64,000 nt of DNA. It comes from Heligmosomoides polygyrus polygyrus. Lineage: Eukaryota > Nematoda > Chromadorea > Rhabditida > Heligmosomidae. Positions 57,611-64,000 of this stretch are shown here, piece after piece; position 1 is the first letter of the stretch, and each line of letters starts with the position of its first letter. Position numbers and translations under genes: made by a program. The stretch is from the NCBI GenBank assembly GCA_947396885.1, contig OX377204.1:1364001-1428000 (forward strand), in the 5' to 3' direction. The notes below the pieces were generated by a model, which worked only from the letters and a program-made list of their open reading frames with translations, searched no databases and had not been told where the DNA came from.

Positions 57611-59668
57611 TTCTAAGCTCGCCTAAGACTTTCGAAATCAAAGAGAACTCTTCTAAATTGAAACAACCTTCATACACGTTGAACTACAGACTCAATAAGA
57701 TGGATAGAAAAAATTTTTGTTCAAGGAAAATTTAGAATAACTTTATTGTTTATTTTTTACTTTAGCGCCCGAATGAGTGTAAGAATTTTATAAAATTTTT
57801 AGTTTCAGAGAAAAACAATTAATTAAATTTTGTTTTAAAGCGCAGCAAAGCGGCGACTATATAGTGCACTAGAAGACTAGATTGCGCTACGCACTCGAAA
57901 TGCTGTTCGCGATTTTTATTTGATTGATAGTGTAACTGCTGTTTACATGGAACAACGATGAATGTGCGTTGTTAACAATTGTACATGTTGCAATGCCTAC
58001 AGTTTTTTTTTTGTTCGAGGAAAATTTCAGTACAATTTTTTAAACCTTTAATTCAGTTACCCAATAAGTGAATCTTTGTCTGAATTTTTTTAATTCTAAT
58101 TTTTCGCGAAAAATTAAGCTTTATAGTGGAAAAATAAGGCTTAAAGTTATTTTCTATTGACTGACATTTTGAAGTGCTCTCTTTAATGTCATAACCACAT
58201 TTATTTGAGTAACGTCTTATGTAACTTTTTTGTCTAGTTGAAACATGAAATGGAAAAGGAGAACACTGCTTGCGTAGATTTATATAATATATATGCTGAT
58301 TATATACTTACTTTGATACTTTGATGTCCTTTAGTCGGCGGGAGGTCTTCTCAGCGGGGACCACAACTCTTCCAGACCGCTCGATCTCTGGCTGCTTGCA
58401 TCCAGGGAGGCAGACTCCGCTCTCTGAAAGATCTTGAGAATGAGTCTGCCCATCGCGTTGGCGGTCATCCCAGTGGTCTCTTATGGTCTCTCGGGAGCCA
58501 TTTTGCGACACGGAGACTCCATCTATCGTCCTTTCGTCGAAGCAGGTGTCCGGCACAGCGATATTTGGACTTCTTCATGTACTGCAGCGGGTTTGCTAAT
58601 TGCGACTTCTCCCGTAGCTCCGAGCTTCGTAGGCCTTCTTGCCATTGCTGAGGAAGGCTTGTCCTTAGAAGACATCTCTCCAGTGCACGATGCGTAGTTT
58701 GCATCGCTCTGGCGATTGCCTTGTTGTCGGGCCAGGTTTCCGTTGCGTAACACATCGCAGTACAGAGGCGTTGAATATCGAGGCCCTGAGGCCGGGATCC
58801 TTGACCTGATCGGTAACTTCGAGAATCGAACTGAAGGCTGCCCATGCTGCGCGTCTCCTGCGGGCGATTTCAGGAGCGAGGTCGTTATCCATGTTCAGCT
58901 CTCTTCCCAGATAGACGTAGGAGTCGACCTGTTGCAGAGCGACTCCATTTAACCTTACGAGTCCCGTGTCACACCACTGGTTGACCATAAATTGCGTTTT
59001 GGACATATTCATGTCCAATCCAATCTTCATACCTGCCACATTGAGCTCGTTCAGCATTTCCTCGACTTCTGCCGGGCTGGTAGAGATGAGAACAATATCG
59101 TCGGCGTAGCGAAGGTTGCTGCTCCGTTTACCGTCGACAAGGTACCCTTTATCGTCCCAGTTCAAGTTCAGTTCATGCTGATTATATTTATATGTTAATT
59201 TATACATAGTTGTAGACAATGCAAAAAGTACATATCTCACCTTGTTGTTTCATGAAGCAGCATTTATATTATCAATCAAATAAAAATCGCAACGAGCTTT
59301 TCGAGTGCATGGCGCAATCTGGTCTTTTAGTGCACTATATGGTTGCTGCTTTGCTGCGTTTTAAAACAAAATTTAATTAGTTGTTTTTCTCTAAAACTAA
59401 AAATTTTATAAAATTCTTACACTCATTCGGGCAGCTAAAGTGAAAAAAAATCCAAAAAAGTTATTCTAAATTTTCCTTGAACAAAAAAAAAAATTTCTTA
59501 CCATCTTATTGAGTCTGTAGTTTAACCTGTATAAAGGTTGTTCCAATTCGGAAGAGTACTTTTTGATTTCAGAAGTCTTACCTTAGGCGAGCTTAGAAGA
59601 AAGTCCAATTTGACGTGAAAAGTGTCCAATTTGGTTTGAAAAGTTTCGAATTCGAACTGAAAATGGTA
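57500..59668. mobile_element. Inverted-repeat element interrupted by a LINE
   Basis: Arms 57500 to about 58003 and about 59205-59668 are inverted copies. Shared blocks include CTCAATAAGATGG, GCCCGAATGAGTGTAAG, TTTAGTTT-AGAGAAAAACAA, TATAGTGCACTA and TTTTTATTTGATTGAT. The loop holds an RTE-like LINE insertion (58306-59174). True termini are masked by the minisatellite. Confidence 0.7.
58306..59174 (-). pseudogene. RTE-like LINE, 5'-truncated insertion
   Basis: The minus strand reads LNWDDKGYLVDGKRSSNLRY, ADDIVLISTSPAEVEEMLNE, MSKTQFMVNQWCDTGLVRLN, SYVYLGRELNMDNDLAPEIA, then after a shift HRALERCLLRTSLPQQWQEG and CAGHLLRRKDDRWSLRVAKW. The 5' part through L-Y-A-D-D closely parallels the plus-strand copy ending at 17325 (GYLVDGKRISILRFADD), so the two are the same family. 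ATGCTGATTATAT at 58293-58305 and 59175-59187 is a 13-bp target duplication. Confidence 0.88.
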
Positions 59669-60278
59669 TAAATTGGCTAGCAGTGGAGCGGCGCTGTTCT
59701 ATGTTTGCCACTCAGAGGCATGTGGGTGAATTTCTATTCCCCGACGTTGCGCCGTCGACGTCTGCGGTTTCCGTAGCCGCTCTGGTCGTCGTCATCGCGC
59801 GGCGACTGTGTTTGTCGGCCGGAGCCGCGACGGTACTGGCGGTTTCACGGTGCTCATTGACAATCCAGATGCGAAGAGCGCAAGAGCTCACAGTGCAAAC
59901 AACTCACTGTCGACGGCGTTTCGTCGCTTCTGCCACCGATTCCGACCTCTGCGTCGCACCAAATACAAGGCACTCAGGACTCGTGACCTTTCGCCTCTAT
60001 CGACTGCGACCGGTGCTTAGTTGCTGCTCAATTCTGAAGAGAGGACACCGCCACCGATGAGGAATGAGAGATCTTCTATCGTTGGCCGGTGTTGGGAAGA
60101 AATGCAATGGAATCTGGGCCTGGATTCATCAACGATTTACCGGCCTGGAATTTACCGCGATCGAAACCGCCACGTGCCTCGATTCGTCAACGCGCGGCGT
60201 GGTAGCACCCCGGTGAAAACAGTTGTAACGTTTACCCAGCTAGAGCGTCGGGTAAACGACGCGGTGAAGAACCGGTAA
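59669..60278 (+). other. GC-rich open segment, possible host exon
   Basis: Markedly more GC-rich than its surroundings. One plus frame is open from about 59732 to 60020 (GRSRDGTGGFTVLIDNPDAK, basic, ending STATGA and TAG) and another to 60278 (PRFVNARRGSTPVKTVVTFT, then LERRVNDAVKNR and TAA). An acceptor-like GCCACTCAG lies at about 59707-59715. No family recognised; coding status uncertain. Confidence 0.3.
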
Positions 60279-60409
60279 GGGCCCGTTTATACTTACCTGA
60301 GCGACGCGACGCCGCGTCTGGTGGCCTTATTGATCGTGCAACGCGATCGATCAATTTGGCCAGTATACGTGGCGTCGCGTCGCACAGTGTCGGAAGTACG
60401 AACGGGGCC
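60279..60409. mobile_element. Palindromic MITE, family A copy 3
   Basis: GGGCCCGTTTATACTTA and GGAAGTACGAACGGGGCC ends with inner GAGCGACGCGACGCC/GGCGTCGCGTCGC; flanked by TAA on both sides (60276-60278 and 60410-60412). Confidence 0.78.
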
Positions 60410-60597
60410 TAACGCTCTACTGCTCTTGTCTGATCCAGTGGCAAAGATCTTGGACCTACACTGCCAAGTGTAGGTTCTTTGTGAATCACAAGGCCTGGTA
60501 AGCTTCTAGCAAGGAGCCGGGTAAGTAAACCTGTGGTAGCCATTTAAGGACTCCTTTGATGATGAATCCGGGCCGTGGATAACGCACTCCTTTTATA

Positions 60598-61301
60598 CAG
60601 GCCGTTTCAAAAAATGCATCCACTCCTTGAAAGGTGATGACTTTGCTCAGAGTGTAGATACTGAAGAAGTTGAGGATTCAAATGAAAGCTTAAGAAAATG
60701 GAAATTTTCTGACATATGAGCGGTTTGGATTGAGCCGTGCACTCTGAATTCTTGAATTTTGCACTCGCTTGAATGCTTTTGTTTGAGTGCTTGTTATAAT
60801 TTCTCCACAAAGTGGACGCATCGATTGATTTGTGCTTGTTCTAAGGTTTAAAACTTAAAACACGCTTACGAAAAATGCAGAATATCCTTAAAAAATCCAA
60901 GTACCATTCTAAGGTTCTGACATCGCTGCCAGTGAAGCTTTGAAGGTATTTTAGATCATGTAAAAGCGCAGGTATTCAGGCGAAAAACAATCGAGTGCGA
61001 AATGCAAGAACTAAGATGAGCGCATGGCGCAATCAATACCGGTCACATGTCCGAAAATTTCTATTTTATTAAGCTCCGTTTATACTTCAACGCCGAGCGA
61101 CGCGACGCCATGTATAATGACGATATTGATTGGAGCGACGCGATCGATCAATTTGGTCATTTTACGTGCCGTCGCGTCGCTCGGCGTCGGAAGTATAAAC
61201 GGGCCTTATGCTTTCATAAGAGCCCTTAACTTCTTCAGTATCTTTATTGTGAGCAAAGTTATCACCTTTCAAACAGTGTATACATTTTTTGAAACACCCC
61301 G
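60598..61301. mobile_element. Foldback element (family H), copy 2
   Basis: CAGGCCGTTTCAAAAAATGC and the inverted right end ATTTTTTGAAACACCCCG, flanked by TA. The arms pair for about 180 bp (ACTTTGCTCA, GATACTGAAGAAGTT, TATGAAAGC). The right arm is interrupted by the family A MITE at 61072-61205. Same family as 37207-39973. Confidence 0.78.
61072..61205. mobile_element. Palindromic MITE, family A copy 4, nested
   Basis: AGCTCCGTTTATACTTCAACGCC and GGCGTCGGAAGTATAAACGGGCC ends; TTA on both sides (61069-61071 and 61206-61208). It sits within the right arm of a family H foldback. Confidence 0.82.
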
Positions 61302-61308
61302 TATAGTA

Positions 61309-62030
61309 GCTTCAAGATAGAGCCTACGATTTAGGACGATCACCGCATCACAAGATTCTGAACCATGCAACCTTCCCATTGGGGATGAAGCACGTCTGTT
61401 TTCATCGGAGGTGAATACAAATAGGATTGCCAGCGATGCAAATGTTTTCCATCTGAAGATGAAATTCGAATTCATCAGCATTCTTCAGGACATGAAGCCT
61501 CAACGCTTCCTGAAAACAGTGCGTCGTTTACGATATTCACCTTTCAAATAATTGTGCAGTGGTGCTTGTGATTAGTCGATCGTTTAGCCTTTCATTTGAT
61601 TCCTTCATCTGGAATGGGGTGCATCGACATCCACGTCATGTCCATAAGACTGCCCCGAAATCGCTGACTGCCAGTTCCAAATCTCAGAGGATTCCAAGCC
61701 TTTAGTACCATCTTAGCCTCAACCGACTGTCATTGCACTCAAGCTGAAGCGCCAACCTCACATGCAACACGATTTCGGTTCTATTTAGGCTCGCTGAGCA
61801 CCTATGCTAACAGGTGTTCTGTTGCTAGATGAAGGTGAGGTGACAATTTTAAAACGTGAAAAGTCCGGATCTTAGTTCATCATTATAGTACGGTTCACTT
61901 CCCAGGGTGCAGCATTAAATCCGGGAAACTTTAGATCCAAATCTCCAAATTCTCTCTTCGTAAAACCTCGGCATTTTTTCTTAGTCTATCAATACTGCTG
62001 TGCCAAACGAGGTTAGGTGGATCAGTTCTA
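61309..62030. other. Unassigned stretch with Penelope-type end text
   Basis: 61880-62030 resembles the sequence at 46060-46150 in reverse (CTTCGTAAAACCTCGGCATT, ATACTGCTGTGCC, ACGAGGTT), consistent with the 3' end region of the Penelope-like element. The rest is unassigned. Confidence 0.4.
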
Positions 62031-62033
62031 TCG

Positions 62034-62076
62034 AGCGGCTTAACGTTTCGACCTGTTCGTCGTCTTCAGAGGCCTA
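62034..62076 (-). ncRNA. Hammerhead-like motif downstream of the Penelope-like ORF
   Basis: The minus strand reads GGCCT, CTGAAGA, extra C, GAC-GAACAG-GTC, GAAAC, GTT, AAGCC. Core blocks are intact; stem I has one mismatch (C against A) and stem II is 3 bp. It lies about 270-300 bp beyond the stop of the endonuclease, in the same orientation. Confidence 0.5.
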
Positions 62077-62340
62077 AAAGTGGTTCAAGACTTTAGATTT
62101 GTTACTTACCCGAGCAAGCGCCTTACCCCCTCCCTTTCCGACATCGTCCTAGGTGCCAAAACGAAAAACCCAATGCATGAAAAATAAACTCACCCGCTGA
62201 TCCACCGTTGACGCGGAGCGACGTCGCTACCGCTGAAGTTAGTAGTCGAGTGGTGACTGAGACATACTGTGTCATTCGCACTGATTATACTGAGTATACC
62301 AGTGTCATTCGTAAGGACACTCATGTCACCACCGGTCGTT

Positions 62341-63389
62341 CTATAGCTCACAATGCGAAAGGAATGGCAAGAAGTCACTAGTAATCGAGGGACACTCATT
62401 TCGACTATTCAGTGCTGGATTCCTTGCAGAAATCCAGAATGCTTCCAACGCTTTCCTAGACGAAATGTCGATCTCAAACGTCAGAACCGTGCACTTAACA
62501 TCAAAGTCGGTTCCTCCATGCCCCTCAACCCTGTGCTTGCCTAACGGACTGGATCAAATACCACGCCTTTTACTAGCCAGGTGTTCTTTAATGCGAACTG
62601 CCAGTACCCTTCCGGTTTCCCCGATATATATTTGATTGCAAGTCCCACACTCAAGTTGATACACTGCACCAGCTTTGGCGCAATCCCCCAACTTATTGTA
62701 GGGACATACAACACAGTTTTCTGATGTACACTCCCTATCGTAGAGCCTATTTCGGACTAGCTGCTTCTTGATGTTGTCATTCGGGATGTTTACAAGCACA
62801 ACATCATCTTCTAGCTGAGCCCGAACCATGCTCCGCTGTATAGCAGAAGTGATATTATCAGAAATAAAAGGAAGACAAAGGGGTATACGATCTCGGCGTG
62901 GTATATTACGTTGCACAGTGCGGACTCTTTGGTGGTGTTGTGGTACCACGTAGCCATTTTGGCAAGCGATCTTTGAGGCTAGCCTCAATGATCTTGTCGT
63001 TCTTCCGAGCCTGTGCATACATCACGTACAGTTTTGAACATGTTCCTTACAACTGCGCGTTTAACAGCTGTAGGATGTGCGGAAGATGCATGGACCCAAA
63101 TGTTCTTAGAACTTTCTTTGCGGTACCACTTCACCCTGACGATGCCACCCGATATTTTAATTTGCGTATTCAAATAAGGTAGCCAACCGTTCTTAGGAGT
63201 TTCCCTCGTAACCTTAATGTGTTGCGATTGGTGATTCGGTAAATTGAAACACTCATCCATTTCGGACTGTGTTGATGTTACAATAAAACAATTATCAATG
63301 TATCTGCAATACATCCAATTTAGATCCAAACTTCGCGCCGCACCGTAATTCCGACAGAGCTCGCGTTTTGCATCCTTGAAAGTCAGCAT
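62341..63389 (-). pseudogene. Penelope-like element, RT C-terminus plus GIY-YIG endonuclease
   Basis: The minus strand opens inside the reverse transcriptase with WMYCRYIDNCFIVTS (YIDN where YxDD is expected, so a catalytic Asp is lost), then NGWLPYLNTQIKISGG and AVVRNMFKTV. After a frameshift near 63000 the linker and endonuclease follow: NVVCPYNKLGDC-like cysteines (CTSENCVVCPYNKLGDC), AGAVYQLECGTCNQIYIGET, then GRVLAVRIKEHLA (GIY-YIG: VYQ, YIG, conserved R and H). Another frame carries FEIDISSRKALEAFWISARN with the expected late Glu, ending SHCEL and TAG at 62341. Penelope-like elements combine exactly these two enzymes. The 5' end is truncated at about 63400. Confidence 0.85.
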
Positions 63390-63491
63390 CCTTTAGCGAA
63401 CAGTCATAACCTAAGAATGGCCCAGTGACCAAAAAGTTTACCTGGGAGTTTTACAGGCTGTAGTGAAACCTTGGCTGGTGACTGTAGCCTC

Positions 63492-63941
63492 GGGGCCTGT
63501 TCATACTTCGCTACAGCACCGACAAGAGCGACTGGAGCGACAACACCGGCGTTCGGCCTTTGTCATACCATCGCTCACCCCGAGCGACGCCTAATGATAT
63601 GCACCCATATCGATCCCATCGCGCCGCCCGATCGATATGGGAGCATATCATTAGGCGTCGCTCGGGGTGAGCGATGGTATGACAAAGGCCTTCGAGTATG
63701 AACGCTTTTCCGCGGCACTCTGTTTTAATCGATTCGTATGTTTTGCACGGACGACGGGAGCGACGAGAGCGCAGCGCGCTTGACGTGCGCGGCGCGCGCA
63801 GCGACAGAGCGATAAGAGCGACTGGAGCGACAGCGCCGGCGCTCGAGTATGAACACTTTTTTGGCGCGCGCTCGGTTCTAATCGATATGCGTGTTTTACA
63901 CGGGCGACAAGTCGCTCTTTTCGCGAAGTATGAACAGGCCC
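63492..63941. mobile_element. Palindromic MITE, family B, with nested palindrome
   Basis: Left GGGCCTGTTCATACTTCGC and right GCGAAGTATGAACAGGCCC are perfect inverted ends; TTA follows the right end. GCGACAAGAGCGAC-type arms fill it. A separate 136-bp palindrome (63555-63690) is inserted in the left part. Confidence 0.78.
63555..63690. mobile_element. Palindromic MITE, family C, nested in family B
   Basis: GGCCTTTGTCATACCATCGC and the exact complement at the right, with inner GAGCGACGCCTAATGATATG paired to CATATCATTAGGCGTCGCTC. The arms of about 50 bp are essentially perfect. TTC flanks it on both sides, a 3-bp duplication like the TWA of the other families. The near-identical arms suggest a recent insertion. 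Confidence 0.85.
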
Positions 63942-64000
63942 TTAGGTCCCATTACTGTAGAAGGCGGATCGATGCGCTTGATTACTGTAGGTTTAACGCG

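Noticed and set aside
57254..57735. Coiled-coil protein genes on both strands
   Set aside because: Both come from the same 21-24 bp minisatellite; open frames on both strands are expected from the unit length.

Overview
This window looks like a repeat-choked piece of nematode chromosome, most likely from a strongylid such as a hookworm. That is inferred from nematode-style splice acceptors (TTTTCAG, TTTCCTAG), a putative trans-splice acceptor just before a start codon, tRNA-derived SINEs, mariner elements with TTAGGTTGG ends, and RTE-like retrotransposon proteins of a kind common in strongylids. There is no bacterial or viral gene organisation. Most open frames are chance or retroelement debris. 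A 200-base run of N (20016-20215) is an assembly gap.

Host genes. Only two can be supported, both on the minus strand. The first is a seven-exon gene (40937 down to 26219) whose joined exons keep phase throughout and give a 297-residue protein resembling CCDC97 (DUF2052). Its introns are swollen by transposons: 5.4 kb between exons 3 and 4 (a mariner, plus a foldback element split by a CR1-like LINE), 4.3 kb between exons 5 and 6 (RTE copies), and 3.6 kb between exons 6 and 7 (a palindromic mariner and an RTE copy with a 19-bp target duplication). About 255 bp after its stop, the first two exons of a GYF-domain gene begin (25962-25469). The spacing and an acceptor at the second gene suggest a two-gene operon.

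Mobile elements. (1) RTE-like LINE fragments at 47-275, 16690-17325, 28400-29270, 30483-31494, 32215-32660, 53405-54245 and 58306-59174. (2) Two CR1/Jockey-like LINEs, 38090-39600 and 51600-53390; the second holds a 520-residue open frame. (3) Two Penelope-like elements, 49940-51165 and 62341-63389, the second with a GIY-YIG endonuclease. (4) Mariners at 26932-27823, 35560-36700 and 55006-56361, and a Tc1-like element at 11600-12557. (5) Large foldback elements at 21577-22915, 23212-24600, 37207-39973, 43969-45117, 57500-59668 and 60598-61301. (6) More than ten GC-rich palindromic MITEs with GGCC-type ends and TWA (or TTAA) target duplications. (7) A tRNA-derived SINE family and a second tRNA-like repeat.

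The most interesting signal is a family of short (about 250-280 bp) repeats carrying a hammerhead-ribozyme-like core (CTGAAGA, short stem, GAAAC, GTH). One copy (21627-21905) sits inside a foldback arm flanked by a 14-bp target duplication, so it moved as a discrete unit. A related motif lies about 270-300 bp downstream of the Penelope-like endonuclease at 62341, in the same orientation. Together these suggest a small non-autonomous, retrozyme-like element served by the Penelope-like machinery. All copies share one extra base between the core and stem II, so activity is unproven.
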